The notes below the pieces were generated by a model. That model was not told the origin of the DNA, made no database searches, and saw only the letters and a program-made list of their open reading frames with translations. DNA of 64,000 nt from Bacillus albus (GTDB lineage: Bacteria; Bacillota; Bacilli; Bacillales; Bacillaceae_G), in NCBI RefSeq assembly GCF_001884185.1, contig NZ_MAOE01000119.1, forward strand, positions 1 through 64,000, in the 5' to 3' direction. The translations under genes and the position numbers were made by a program. Positions 8,128 to 17,146 of the stretch are shown piece after piece (positions within the stretch are counted from its first letter, which is position 1; each line of letters starts with the position of its first letter).

Positions 8128-8877
8128 ATGATAAGGAGATGGAAGTGGTATATATGTATGGTATTACTAGCTATAGCAGCATGGAATGTATATGCAAATG
8201 GAATTACAAAGTATGTGGAGAAGTTAACCTTCTTCAATATACAAAGTGGAAAAGAAACGGAGTTTAGTAATAATGGTGAAAAGGTCATCTTATCAAATGT
8301 ACCTTTCATTCAGCAATTACCAGAGCTAGATAGAGGCTGTGAAGTGACGAGCTTAGCGATGATGTTACAATACGCAGGCATTAAAGTGGATAAGATGAAA
8401 TTAGCAAATGAAATAAAGAAAGTTGATTTTATGAACGATGGTGTACGTGGAAATCCGAATGAAGGATTTGTAGGGAATATTTATACCTTTTCTGAATCTG
8501 GATATGGTGTATATCATGGACCACTTTTTCAATTAGCGAAAAAGTATTTACCTAATAAAGCTGTGGATTTAACAGGGAAGAGTATAGAAGAACTTTATAA
8601 GAGTGTAAAGGCAGGACAACCGGTAGTTATGATTACAAATGCAACATTTGCGCCATTAGATGAAGATGAATTTACTACATGGGAAACAAATAGTGGAGAT
8701 GTTTCTATTACGTATAATGAACATTGTGTAGTACTTGTTGGATATGATAAGGAATTTGTATACATTCGAGATCCTCTAAGTGATAGTTTAGATGTAAAAG
8801 TACCGAGAGAAAACTTTGAAAAGGCCTGGATACAAATGGGAAGTCAGGCGATTAGTTATGTGAAAAGCTCTAAATGA
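8128..8877 (+). CDS. Membrane-anchored C39-like cysteine peptidase
   Basis: A 249-residue protein with a single N-terminal membrane segment (about residues 6-23) and an extracytoplasmic C39_2-type domain. Catalytic residues can be seen: Cys 71 in DRGCEVTSLAMM, His 199 in NEHCVVLVGYD and Asp 215 in IRDPL. This family includes bacteriocin-leader peptidases and stand-alone surface proteases. ATG 8128 is chosen over GTG 8122 because AAAAGGG is correctly spaced only for the former. It shares an operon with the LGI-repeat protein, which is an obvious candidate substrate or anchor, by position only. Confidence 0.85.
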   Translation: MIRRWKWYICMVLLAIAAWNVYANGITKYVEKLTFFNIQSGKETEFSNNGEKVILSNVPFIQQLPELDRGCEVTSLAMMLQYAGIKVDKMKLANEIKKVDFMNDGVRGNPNEGFVGNIYTFSESGYGVYHGPLFQLAKKYLPNKAVDLTGKSIEELYKSVKAGQPVVMITNATFAPLDEDEFTTWETNSGDVSITYNEHCVVLVGYDKEFVYIRDPLSDSLDVKVPRENFEKAWIQMGSQAISYVKSSK

Positions 8878-8922
8878 ATTAGTAAGGAAATAGATGTAAG
8901 GAATTGTAAGATTTCTGTTAAG

Positions 8923-8972
8923 AAATAAGAGAACTTCAGCTTATTATATAAGCTGAAGTTCTCTTATTTTTT
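8923..8972 (+). terminator. Terminator of the repeat-protein/protease operon
   Basis: A long stem of about 22 bp (AAGAGAACTTCAGCTTAT and its complement) with a 3-base loop, followed by TTATTTTTT. Confidence 0.85.
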
Positions 8973-9112
8973 ATGATTAAATCTTTAGAAGTAGTGAATA
9001 TGTAAAAATGCATAATTGACAAAAAGATTACATGTTATCATTATATATTGTTTTATATATGTTACTTGTATAAAATTACACAAGTATTCACATTACATAA
9101 AGGAGGCTTATT

Positions 9113-11095
9113 ATGCAAAAAATATTTAACTGGGTTAAATGCATGAGTATCAAGAAAAAATTAATCATTTCATTTTTTCTTATTTTAACTATACCAGGAC
9201 TTATTATCGGTGGTGTTTCATATCAAACTGCCAAAACAAATTTTGAACAACAAATCACAGGTAAAGCAAAGGAAAACATTTCGATTTTAAATACTGTTAT
9301 TTCTCAAAATATAGAAGAGAAATTTGTTGATGCAGCATACTTTGCAGACATCTTAACAGAGGATACATATCCAAACGGACAAGAAGAAATAGTAAGGACG
9401 AAGTTAGCGCAATATATAAAACTTCATCCAGAAGTAGAAGGTATTTATATTGGAACGGAGACAGGAAAGTTTATAAGAGAACCATTTATCCAAATGGATG
9501 ATGGGTATAATCCAACAGATAGATCTTGGTATAAAGAAGCACATGAGAATAAAGGGAAAGTAATTGTTACTGCACCATATCAATCAGCATCTACAAAAAA
9601 TATGGTAGTGACAATTGCAAAAGAAGTAAAAGATGGTAAAGGTGTTATAGGAATTAACTTAAATTTAGATAACATCTTGAAAATTTCCAAAATGATTAAC
9701 ATTGGTGAAAAAGGTTATGCAGTTATTTTAGATCAAAATAAGCAAATTGTTAGTCATCCATCTAGAAAACCAGGTGCAAAAGTTACTGATCCTTGGATTA
9801 AACCGATTTATGAAGAAAAACAAGGAAATGTCTCTTATACAGAACAAGATGATAAAAAGAATTTAATCTTTGCAACAAATGAGAAAACGGGCTGGAAAGT
9901 AGTTGGAGTTATGTTTGATGAAGAAATTACCCAAGCTGCGAATCCAGTATTTTATAAGACTTTTATTGTTATTGCTATCGCTATTGTATTTGGTAGTGTA
10001 TTAATTTATTTCATTACAAAGTCTATTACAAGACCATTAAGAAAAATAGCTGACTCGGCACATAAAATTAGTAAGGGAGATTTAACAGAGAAAATTACAA
10101 TCCATTCCAAGGATGACATAGGGAAATTAGGGAATTCTTTTAATGAAATGTCTGCCTCTTTACAAGATGTGATTACTCAAATTAGTTTTTCAGCAGAACA
10201 TGTCGCTGCATCGGCTGAAGAGTTAACAGCGAGCGTACAGCAAGCAAATGATGCGACAGATCAAATTACAATTGCAATGGAACAAGTATCAGGTGGGGCT
10301 GAATCACAAAGTCAAGGTGTTGAAGAAGGTGCAGCTACATTACAACAAGTAAATACTGCAATTCAAGATGTAAATGGAAGCGCGGAATCAATTTCTATCT
10401 CCTCATTACATGCGAAAGAAAGAGCTGAAGAAGGGGAAGAATTGGTTGAACAAACAGCAAAACAAATGCAGTCTATTTCTAAATCGGTATCTGAGTCAGA
10501 TGCTATTATTAAACTTCTTGATGAGAAATCAAAGCAGGTAGGAGCTATTTCTGAAGCAATTCAAAATATCGCTACTCAAACGAACTTATTAGCTTTAAAT
10601 GCAGCTATTGAAGCAGCAAGAGCAGGTGAACAGGGCCGAGGGTTTGCTATTGTAGCAGATGAGGTTAGAAAATTAGCGGAGCAATCAGGAGAATCATCTG
10701 GAGAGATTGCAAATTTAATTGCAGAAATTAAGGCTGATATTGAACATACAGTTAAGGCGATGGATAATGTGAATGGAGAAGTTCAACAAGGTCTTGATGT
10801 TGTAACAAAAACGAAAGTAAGCTTTACAGAAATTTTAAGTTCTACTACACATATTGTTTCTCAAGTGAATCAAATGGTAGAAACAACGAAGAAAATTGCT
10901 GGAGATGCAAATGAAGTGACAAATGCTATTGATGAAATTGCATCGGCTGCAGAAGAAAATACAGCTAGTATGCAAAGTGTTGCTGCTTCAACAGAAGAAC
11001 AAATGAATTCAATGGAAGAAATTAGTTCAGCTTCGCAAAATTTAGCTGAGATGGCCGAAGAACTACAAGCGATGACTAGTAAATTTAAAGTATAA
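9113..11095 (+). CDS. Methyl-accepting chemotaxis protein
   Basis: A 660-residue chemoreceptor. TM1 is about residues 15-37; the extracellular double-Cache sensor spans about 38-280, with the ligand-pocket style stretch [17 protein letters not shown]2 is about 283-304. HAMP follows (about 305-357), then the cytoplasmic coiled coil with the signalling tip ([27 protein letters not shown]) present in pieces around residue 485-510. It resembles the TlpA/McpA/McpB group of Bacillus. Such receptors sense amino acids or organic acids; its location just upstream of the malate sensor hints at organic acids but proves nothing. The start has AAAGGAGG. Confidence 0.93.
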   Translation: MQKIFNWVKCMSIKKKLIISFFLILTIPGLIIGGVSYQTAKTNFEQQITGKAKENISILNTVISQNIEEKFVDAAYFADILTEDTYPNGQEEIVRTKLAQYIKLHPEVEGIYIGTETGKFIREPFIQMDDGYNPTDRSWYKEAHENKGKVIVTAPYQSASTKNMVVTIAKEVKDGKGVIGINLNLDNILKISKMINIGEKGYAVILDQNKQIVSHPSRKPGAKVTDPWIKPIYEEKQGNVSYTEQDDKKNLIFATNEKTGWKVVGVMFDEEITQAANPVFYKTFIVIAIAIVFGSVLIYFITKSITRPLRKIADSAHKISKGDLTEKITIHSKDDIGKLGNSFNEMSASLQDVITQISFSAEHVAASAEELTASVQQANDATDQITIAMEQVSGGAESQSQGVEEGAATLQQVNTAIQDVNGSAESISISSLHAKERAEEGEELVEQTAKQMQSISKSVSESDAIIKLLDEKSKQVGAISEAIQNIATQTNLLALNAAIEAARAGEQGRGFAIVADEVRKLAEQSGESSGEIANLIAEIKADIEHTVKAMDNVNGEVQQGLDVVTKTKVSFTEILSSTTHIVSQVNQMVETTKKIAGDANEVTNAIDEIASAAEENTASMQSVAASTEEQMNSMEEISSASQNLAEMAEELQAMTSKFKV

Positions 11096-11102
11096 TAACA
11101 GC

Positions 11103-11143
11103 AAATAAGTAAGGTGAAAATAATATCACCTTACTTATTTTTC
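11103..11143 (+). terminator. Terminator of the chemoreceptor gene
   Basis: AAATAAGTAAGGTGA and TCACCTTACTTATTT form a 15-bp stem followed by TTC. A GTG inside this stem opens the kinase frame further upstream but is not a plausible start. Confidence 0.88.
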
Positions 11144-11173
11144 TATTCAGTAATTAGGGGAGTCATTAACGGG

Positions 11174-12778
11174 ATGAAAAAAAGAAAAAGACTATGGAAT
11201 TTATGGAAAACGATTACATTGTTAGTTTGTACAGTTGTAATTTTTTCTTTACTTGTGACAGACATATTAATTAGTCATAATGTAGAACGGACGACGGAGG
11301 ATAGCCAAGCAGAGAAAGCAAAAACAATTGCACACATTGTGGCGAATGATTCGATTGTGATCGAGGGTTTGACTGGGAAAGCAGATACTTCTGCAATCCA
11401 AACGTATACAAATAGAGTATTAAAAAACACAGGTGTTCAATTTATTGTAGTTATGGACATGAATGGAATAAGAAAATCACATCCAAATCCTCAAAAAATA
11501 GGTCATCATTTTATTGGGGGAGATGAAGGGCCTGCATTGAAAGGAATGGAACATGTATCGCTGGCAGAAGGAACTTTAGGTATTTCAATGCGAGTGTTTG
11601 TACCTGTATTTTCTGAAACAGGTGAACAACTTGGAGCGGTAGCCGTTGGTATTTCAGCAGATAATGTAAAAGAGAGAGTTAAGGAAAGTAGACATATTAT
11701 TTATATTGGAGTTGGAGTTGGAGTACTAGTCGGAATGATAGGAGCAATATTACTAGCTAGACATATAAAGAAAAGTTTATTTGGGCTTGAACCTCACAGG
11801 ATAGCGAAAATTCTTGAAGAAAGAAATACGATGCTACAATCTGTAAAGGAAGGTATTATTGCTGTAGATAAAGAGGCCAATGTGACTTTAATAAATAATG
11901 AGGCAAAACGATTGTTTAAGAAAAGTGGTCTTGAAGAAGATTTTATTGGTAAAGATGTTGAGTTGTATATGCCTAATTCACGTATAAAAGAAGTATTACA
12001 AACGGGAGAGGTACAATTAAACGAAGAACAAAATATTTATGGAATTACGATTGTGACGAATCGTGTTCCTTTATATGTAAAAGGAGAAATAGTTGGTGCG
12101 ATTGCAACATTTCGTGATAAAACAGAGATTAGAAAATTAGCAGAAGAATTAACTGGTATTAGACTATATGCGGAAGCATTACGGGCACAATCACATGAAT
12201 TTATGAATAAAATGCATGTTGTATTAGGGCTTACACACATGAAGCAGTATGAAGAATTACAGAAGTATATAAGCGGTATGGTATCAGAGCATCAATATGA
12301 AATTGGTGGGGTTATGGAAAGAATAAAAAGTCCAGTATTTGCTGGTTTTTTACTTGGGAAACTTAGCTATGCTAGAGAGAAAAATATAAAATTAATCATA
12401 AGTGAAGACTCTTACATGCCGGAAATAGATGATGAAAGTATTATTCATGAACTAATTACGATTGTCGGAAATTTAATTGATAATGCATTAGAGGCAGTGA
12501 CGAATTGTGAAAAGAAGCAAGTTGAACTTGAGATACAATATGGTGATACATTAATCATTACAGTACAAGATACGGGGAAAGGTATACCAGAAGAAGAAAT
12601 AGGGGCATTATTTATGAAAGGTTATTCCACAAAGGGAGATAACCGTGGTTATGGTTTGTATCTTGTAAAAGAAAGTATACAGCGAATAAATGGGGAAATT
12701 CATATGCATTCATTAGTAGGAAAGGGAACAACGATAACAATTGAAATACCTAAAGGTAGGGATGAGAGGCAAATATGA
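11174..12778 (+). CDS. malK: Malate/citrate-type sensor histidine kinase (CitA/DcuS family)
   Basis: A 534-residue kinase: TM1 about residues 14-33, a single extracellular PAS-like (sCache) domain about 34-175, TM2 about 178-196, cytoplasmic PAS about 200-315, then a Spo0B-type dimer domain with the phospho-His in LRAQSHEFMNKMHV and an ATPase domain (DNALEAV, DTGKGIPEE, GYGLYLV). This architecture is that of CitA, DcuS and Bacillus MalK/CitS. The downstream malate transporter and malic enzyme favour malate (MalK). ATG 11174 has AGGGGAG upstream; the longer GTG start at 11114 lies in the preceding terminator. The stop overlaps the regulator ATG by 4 bp. Confidence 0.88.
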   Translation: MKKRKRLWNLWKTITLLVCTVVIFSLLVTDILISHNVERTTEDSQAEKAKTIAHIVANDSIVIEGLTGKADTSAIQTYTNRVLKNTGVQFIVVMDMNGIRKSHPNPQKIGHHFIGGDEGPALKGMEHVSLAEGTLGISMRVFVPVFSETGEQLGAVAVGISADNVKERVKESRHIIYIGVGVGVLVGMIGAILLARHIKKSLFGLEPHRIAKILEERNTMLQSVKEGIIAVDKEANVTLINNEAKRLFKKSGLEEDFIGKDVELYMPNSRIKEVLQTGEVQLNEEQNIYGITIVTNRVPLYVKGEIVGAIATFRDKTEIRKLAEELTGIRLYAEALRAQSHEFMNKMHVVLGLTHMKQYEELQKYISGMVSEHQYEIGGVMERIKSPVFAGFLLGKLSYAREKNIKLIISEDSYMPEIDDESIIHELITIVGNLIDNALEAVTNCEKKQVELEIQYGDTLIITVQDTGKGIPEEEIGALFMKGYSTKGDNRGYGLYLVKESIQRINGEIHMHSLVGKGTTITIEIPKGRDERQI

Positions 12779-13482
12779 TTAAAGTTTTAATTGTAGAAGA
12801 TGACCCGATGGTAGCAATGTTAAATACGCATTATTTAGAGCAAGTAGGAGGATTCGAACTTATTCAAGCAGTTAACTCCGTAAAATCGGCGATAGAAGTA
12901 TTAGAGGGATCAAGAGTAGATTTAGTATTACTTGATATTTTTATGCCTGAAGAGACTGGATTTGAGCTTTTAATGTATATTCGGAACCAAGAAAAAGAAA
13001 TCGATATTATGATGATTTCAGCTGTACATGATATGGGGAGTATTAAAAAAGCATTACAATATGGCGTAGTAGATTATTTAATTAAACCATTTACATTTGA
13101 AAGATTTAAAAAGGCGTTAACTATATATCGAGAAAAACTTACTTTCATGAAAGAACAACAAAAAATTAGTCAATTGGAATTAGATTCGTTAATTTTGCAA
13201 AAAGAAAAAAGAGAGTCTACTGTTACTAAAGAGCTTCCGAAAGGATTAACGAAGCAAACGATGCAATTAATTTGGCAGAAGATCGAGTCGCTGAATGGAC
13301 GAGCGTTTACAACAGATGAAATGGCACAATTAGTTGGTGTTTCAAGGGTTTCTATTCGAAAGTATGTAATGTTTTTGACTGAAATTGGAGTATTAGAAAA
13401 CGAAATGGTGTATCAACATGTAGGGAGACCGGTGAGTAAATTAAGATGTATTGACCAAAATAAAATAGAGTTTTACATATAA
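12775..13482 (+). CDS. malR: Response regulator of the malate system (CitB/DcuR family)
   Basis: A 235-residue regulator. The receiver has EDDPMVA, the acceptor Asp in LLDIFMPE, and KPF. The C-terminal half (about residues 160-225) has the helix-turn-helix type of CitT/MalR/DcuR regulators (FTTDEMAQLVGVSRVSIRKY). Paired with the kinase by overlap. The expected target is the maeN promoter directly downstream, as for B. subtilis MalKR. Confidence 0.9.
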   Translation: MIKVLIVEDDPMVAMLNTHYLEQVGGFELIQAVNSVKSAIEVLEGSRVDLVLLDIFMPEETGFELLMYIRNQEKEIDIMMISAVHDMGSIKKALQYGVVDYLIKPFTFERFKKALTIYREKLTFMKEQQKISQLELDSLILQKEKRESTVTKELPKGLTKQTMQLIWQKIESLNGRAFTTDEMAQLVGVSRVSIRKYVMFLTEIGVLENEMVYQHVGRPVSKLRCIDQNKIEFYI

Positions 13483-13513
13483 GCGACTTATTATAAGTCG
13501 CTTATACTTTTTT
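13479..13513 (+). terminator. Terminator of malK-malR
   Basis: ATAAGCGACTTA and TAAGTCGCTTAT with a TTA loop, followed by ACTTTTTTT. The stop codon is in the 5' arm. Confidence 0.85.
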
Positions 13514-13558
13514 TAATTACAAAATCAATTACAAAACTTACAAAAACTATTTTTACTA

Positions 13559-13574
13559 TTGAAAGCGTTTTAAT
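13559..13574 (+). promoter_or_regulatory. cre-like box before maeN
   Basis: TTGAAAGCGTTTTAAT fits WTGNAANCGNWNNCAW with one mismatch (the C near the end). It lies 30 bp before the maeN start and would couple malate uptake to carbon catabolite repression. Confidence 0.6.
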
Positions 13575-13604
13575 ATTGTTATTAAGAAAACAAGGGGGTG
13601 CCAT

Positions 13605-14951
13605 ATGGGAATTCAAAAGAATATGGAAGCGGTATCATTTTCTGAAGGAAATGAAGTACAAAGAGAATCTTTCGCTTCTAAAATTATGAATGTAAAAATC
13701 GGTGTTATACCTTTACCGTTATATGTAGTATTGGCTGCTATTATTTATGGGGCATCTGTATATAATAAATTGCCAGCAGATATGATTGGTGGATTTGCAG
13801 TTATTATGATCATGGGTATTTTCTTAGGAGACATTGGGATGAGAATTCCAATTTTAAAAAATATCGGCGGTCCGGCAATACTTTCGTTATTTATTCCATC
13901 ATTACTTGTATTTTTTAACTGGATGAATCCAGCTTCAATGGAAGCTGCGACTATGTTAATGAAAAAATCGAACTTCTTATATTTATATATTTCTTGTTTA
14001 GTAGTCGGAAGTATTTTAGGAATGAACCGTAAAGTGTTAGTACAAGGTTTCGTTCGTATGTTTATTCCTTTAGTAGTAGGGACGTTAGCTTCTGTAGCAG
14101 TAGGATTATTGGTCGGTTCACTATTTGGATTTGAAATGAAGCAAACATTCTTCTTCATCATCGTACCAATTGTGAGTGGTGGTATCGGGGAAGGGATTTT
14201 ACCATTATCGCTAGCTTATAGTGATATTTTAAACGAATCATCAGCAACGTTTGTATCACAGCTTATTCCAGCGGCTATTATTGGAAATATGTTCGCAATC
14301 GTGAGTGCAGGGTATATGAAGCGTTTAGGTGAGAAGAAACCAGAGCTTAGTGGTAACGGTGTATTAGTGAAAACCGACAATCAAGCCGAGTTATTAAAAG
14401 AACAAAATACAGAAAAGCCAATTGACTTCTCATTAATGGGAGCAGGTTTATTAATTGCGTGTACGTTCTTCATTTTCGGAGGATTTGCTTCTAAGTTCAT
14501 CGGTATTCCTGGGGCAATCATTATGATCTTCTCGGCAGCACTTGTGAAATACTTTAAATTAATGCCAGCAAAAATGGAGCAAGGTGCATTCCATTTATAT
14601 AAATTCATTTCGAAGAATTTAACTTGGCCGTTAATGGTTGGACTAGGATTGCTATATATTCCGCTAAAAGACGTAGCAGCAGTTCTTTCAGTAGGATATG
14701 TTGTTGTGTGCGCATCAGTTGTTCTTACAATGGTAGCATCAGGTTTTCTTGTAGGGAAAGTGATGAAAATGTATCCAGTTGAATCAGCAATTGTAACGGG
14801 ATGTCATAGCGGTTTAGGTGGAACTGGAGATGTTGCTATTTTATCAGCTTCAAATCGTATGGAATTAATGCCGTTTGCGCAAATTTCAACACGTTTAGGC
14901 GGGGCAGCAATGGTTGTAACAGCGACAATTTTATTAAAAATGTTTTCATAA
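13605..14951 (+). CDS. maeN: 2-hydroxycarboxylate (malate/citrate) symporter
   Basis: A 448-residue transporter of the 2HCT family (CimH, MaeN, CitS). It has about 11 membrane segments in two inverted halves, each with the family re-entrant GGXG motif: SGGIGEG near residue 190 and GLGGTGDVAIL near residue 402. B. subtilis MaeN imports malate with Na+, CimH takes citrate and malate with H+. Position after malKR and before malic enzyme favours malate. The start ATG follows AGGGGGTG. A hairpin separates it from the malic enzyme gene, which may set their ratio. Confidence 0.9.
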   Translation: MGIQKNMEAVSFSEGNEVQRESFASKIMNVKIGVIPLPLYVVLAAIIYGASVYNKLPADMIGGFAVIMIMGIFLGDIGMRIPILKNIGGPAILSLFIPSLLVFFNWMNPASMEAATMLMKKSNFLYLYISCLVVGSILGMNRKVLVQGFVRMFIPLVVGTLASVAVGLLVGSLFGFEMKQTFFFIIVPIVSGGIGEGILPLSLAYSDILNESSATFVSQLIPAAIIGNMFAIVSAGYMKRLGEKKPELSGNGVLVKTDNQAELLKEQNTEKPIDFSLMGAGLLIACTFFIFGGFASKFIGIPGAIIMIFSAALVKYFKLMPAKMEQGAFHLYKFISKNLTWPLMVGLGLLYIPLKDVAAVLSVGYVVVCASVVLTMVASGFLVGKVMKMYPVESAIVTGCHSGLGGTGDVAILSASNRMELMPFAQISTRLGGAAMVVTATILLKMFS

Positions 14952-14955
14952 TCAA

Positions 14956-14987
14956 ACAAGCTAGCTATATTCATATAGCTAGCTTGT
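14956..14987 (+). promoter_or_regulatory. Intercistronic hairpin between maeN and malic enzyme
   Basis: ACAAGCTAGCTATAT and ATATAGCTAGCTTGT form a perfect 15-bp inverted repeat around TC. There is no T run after it, so it is more likely an mRNA-stability or processing element than a full terminator. Confidence 0.6.
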
Positions 14988-15010
14988 CAAATTAAGGGGA
15001 GATTATAAGT

Positions 15011-16210
15011 ATGTTAGAAAATCAAATTAATGAAAGATCATTGTTACTGCATAAAGAATTAGTAGGGAAAATTGAAATTACAAGTAAAGTAGAAGTAAAT
15101 TCAGCGGATGATTTAAGCCTGACATATACACCAGGTGTAGCAGAGTCTTGCAAAGCAATTGCGGCGGATGAAGAAACAGTGTATGACTATACAGCACGCG
15201 GTAATATGGTGGCAGTTGTCTCAGATGGAACTGCGGTACTTGGTTTAGGGAATATTGGACCGAAAGCAGCTATGCCTGTTATGGAAGGAAAGAGTATTTT
15301 ATTTAAGAAATTTGCGAATGTAGATGCTTTCCCGTTATGTGTAGGTACAACTGATGTGGATGAAATCGTTACCCTTGTAAAAAATTTAGAGCCTACGTTT
15401 GCAGGAATTAATTTAGAAGATATTGCAGCACCACGTTGTTTTGAAATTGAAAAGCGATTAAAAGCAGAAACAAATATTCCTGTATTCCATGATGATCAAC
15501 ATGGAACTGCTATTGTCGTCTTAGCAGCTGTTATTAATGCATTAAAAGTTGTTAGCAAAAAAATGGATAATGTGAAAATTGTTATTAACGGTGCAGGTTC
15601 AGCAGGAATTGCAATTGGGAAACTATTATTAAAGGCTGGTGCAAAGTACATTACGTTAGTTAGCTTAGAAGGTATTGTTTGTGAAGGTGAAACATGGATG
15701 AACGAAGCGCAAATTGAAGTTTCGAAAAAGACAAATCGAGAACATGTGCGTGGAACGTTGAAAGAAGCAATTCACCAAGCTGATATTTTTATTGGCGTAT
15801 CTGCTCCTAATGTATTAACGAAAGAACTTGTACAGACGATGAATGAGAAAGCAATTGTGTTTGCAATGGCGAATCCAATTCCGGAAATCTTCCCTGAGGA
15901 TGCATTAGAGGCTGGGGCAGCTGTAGTAGGAACTGGGCGCTCGGATTATGCGAATCAAGTAAATAATGTATTGGCGTTTCCCGGAATATTCCGCGGTGCG
16001 TTAGATGTGCGCGCGACAGATATTACAGAAGAGATGAAATTAGCGGCAGCATATGGGATCGCTAACATCATTACGGAAGAAGAACGTAATGCGAATTATG
16101 TAATCCCGAATCCGTTAGATAAAAGAGTTGTTCCAAGTGTTGCGGAAGCTGTAGCGAAAGCAGCCATTGAGTCAGGTGTGGCACAAATTACAGAAATGCC
16201 AAGTTATTAA
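15011..16210 (+). CDS. NAD(P)-dependent malic enzyme (short type)
   Basis: A 399-residue enzyme converting malate to pyruvate and CO2 with reduction of NAD(P). Seen: the N-terminal malic domain (SLTYTPGVAESCKAI, and the TDGTAVLGLGNIGP-like stretch with SDG), the metal site FHDDQHGTAIV near residue 163, and the Rossmann motif INGAGSAGIAIG near residue 194. Length is typical of the small bacterial form, like B. subtilis YtsJ (about 410). Together with MaeN it allows growth on malate. ATG has an AGGGGAG site; a terminator follows. Confidence 0.93.
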   Translation: MLENQINERSLLLHKELVGKIEITSKVEVNSADDLSLTYTPGVAESCKAIAADEETVYDYTARGNMVAVVSDGTAVLGLGNIGPKAAMPVMEGKSILFKKFANVDAFPLCVGTTDVDEIVTLVKNLEPTFAGINLEDIAAPRCFEIEKRLKAETNIPVFHDDQHGTAIVVLAAVINALKVVSKKMDNVKIVINGAGSAGIAIGKLLLKAGAKYITLVSLEGIVCEGETWMNEAQIEVSKKTNREHVRGTLKEAIHQADIFIGVSAPNVLTKELVQTMNEKAIVFAMANPIPEIFPEDALEAGAAVVGTGRSDYANQVNNVLAFPGIFRGALDVRATDITEEMKLAAAYGIANIITEEERNANYVIPNPLDKRVVPSVAEAVAKAAIESGVAQITEMPSY

Positions 16211-16217
16211 TAGCTAG

Positions 16218-16246
16218 AAGCAGTGCCTAAAAGGCACTGCTTTTTT
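16218..16246. terminator. Terminator after malic enzyme gene
   Basis: AAGCAGTGCC and GGCACTGCTT with a short A-rich loop and a following run of T on the plus strand. Confidence 0.88.
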
Positions 16247-16302
16247 GAGATAAGAAATCAAAATAATGAAGGAGTGTAAAATTATTTATTTTTGTTTCTT
16301 CA

Positions 16303-16386
16303 CTATTTATTTAATTCCATTGCAACTTGTTTACCATTTACTAAAACCTCAGTTACTGCTACGATCACTTTTGTCATTTTTTTCAT
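16303..16386 (-). CDS. 27-aa peptide, copy B of a paralogous pair
   Basis: ATG 16386 follows AAGGAGAG by 9 bp and opens 27 codons: MKKMTKVIVAVTEV, LVNGKQVAMELNK. It matches copy A (4016-4099) in 21 of 27 residues; the last 12 residues are identical apart from synonymous codon changes. Ribosome sites are also the same (AAGGAGAGATGAGA). The gene lies tail-to-tail with malic enzyme and has no partner gene on its own strand. It is a clear case of a gene too short for standard callers. Possible roles, all inference: membrane-active micropeptide, small modulator or peptide signal. Confidence 0.75.
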   Translation of the reverse strand: MKKMTKVIVAVTEVLVNGKQVAMELNK

Positions 16387-16419
16387 CTCTCATCTCTCCT
16401 TGTGTCATTTCTTACTTTA

Positions 16420-16483
16420 AGTATAAGAGAAGAGAGATACTTAAACTATCGAAGTATATGACTTAGAAATTACATTGTTGTAA
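16420..16483 (-). promoter_or_regulatory. Promoter of 27-aa peptide B with TTACA-N4-TGTAA box
   Basis: On the minus strand: TTACAACAATGTAA (16470-16483), TTCGATAGT (16445-16453), -10 TATACT (16420-16425). Box and -10 are 45 bp apart, exactly as for copy A and the 29-aa gene. Confidence 0.62.
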
Positions 16484-16506
16484 GAAAGTGTTTTAGTTTT
16501 GTCACT

Positions 16507-17031
16507 TTATTCAGCAGTAATTACAAACTGATCATAATATTTTTCATTTACATATATATTTAATACCCATAATCCAGATGAAGGTAGTGACATAGTGAGA
16601 GGGAGTTCGTTTGTAGTGGAATCGATTGTATTTGAAGTAGTCCAAGTTGGTTTGGAAGTTTCTTGTTGAAAGAGTACTGGTGTTGGAGTTACTGATCCTT
16701 GCTTTAGTGCAATAATAGATAGTTTTCCAGTTGGCATTTCAGGATCTAAAAAGTACCACATCATTTCGTTTTTTTCATTTGCGATAATAGGGCTATCTGC
16801 TATTGCGATTTTGTCTTCGATACCTCTTAAAGGTATTTTTTCTTGTATGAAGGAGGGTGTTTCTTCCCAATTTACATCTTTTAAAACGCTAAGGTGAAAG
16901 AAGGAAGGTGCATTAACTTGAGTGGATGACGTTGCGATAGTTTCTTTTTTAGGTTTTTCTAAATCAGGTTGCGCTTGTGTGCATCCAGCGATGAGAAAGG
17001 AGAAAAGTAGCATAGTTCCGATTTTTTTCAT
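16507..17031 (-). CDS. Lipoprotein of unknown function
   Basis: A 174-residue lipoprotein: signal peptide with lipobox IAGC at residues 14-17, an acidic/Lys tether, then a compact domain that looks beta-rich (alternating hydrophobics, LWVLNIYVNEKYYDQFVI at the end). The ending resembles a beta-sandwich domain seen in several small Bacillus lipoproteins, possibly DUF4871-type, but I am not certain of that. ATG 17031 has AGGAGTG upstream. Stand-alone gene. Confidence 0.72.
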   Translation of the reverse strand: MKKIGTMLLFSFLIAGCTQAQPDLEKPKKETIATSSTQVNAPSFFHLSVLKDVNWEETPSFIQEKIPLRGIEDKIAIADSPIIANEKNEMMWYFLDPEMPTGKLSIIALKQGSVTPTPVLFQQETSKPTWTTSNTIDSTTNELPLTMSLPSSGLWVLNIYVNEKYYDQFVITAE

Positions 17032-17102
17032 GGTGTCACACTCCTAATTTTTATTGTTAGTGTAATTGTATTTGCCAGAAAGCGGGACGATTCCTTTAAA
17101 AC

Positions 17103-17141
17103 GTCAAAAGAGGTCGTAAGTTTTGTACGACCTCTTTTGAC
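17103..17141. terminator. Terminator between DMT transporter and lipoprotein genes
   Basis: GTCAAAAGAGGTCGTA and TACGACCTCTTTTGAC form a perfect 16-bp stem with a 7-base loop, six bases past the stop of the minus-strand transporter. Confidence 0.8.
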
Positions 17142-17146
17142 ATTTT

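Noticed and set aside
11114..11173. Upstream GTG start for malK
   Set aside because: It lies inside the chemoreceptor terminator hairpin; ATG 11174 has its own ribosome site.
16266..16466. 66-codon plus-strand frame over peptide B
   Set aside because: Antisense shadow of the second 27-aa gene; its likeness to the frame at 3955 is explained by the true paralogy on the minus strand.
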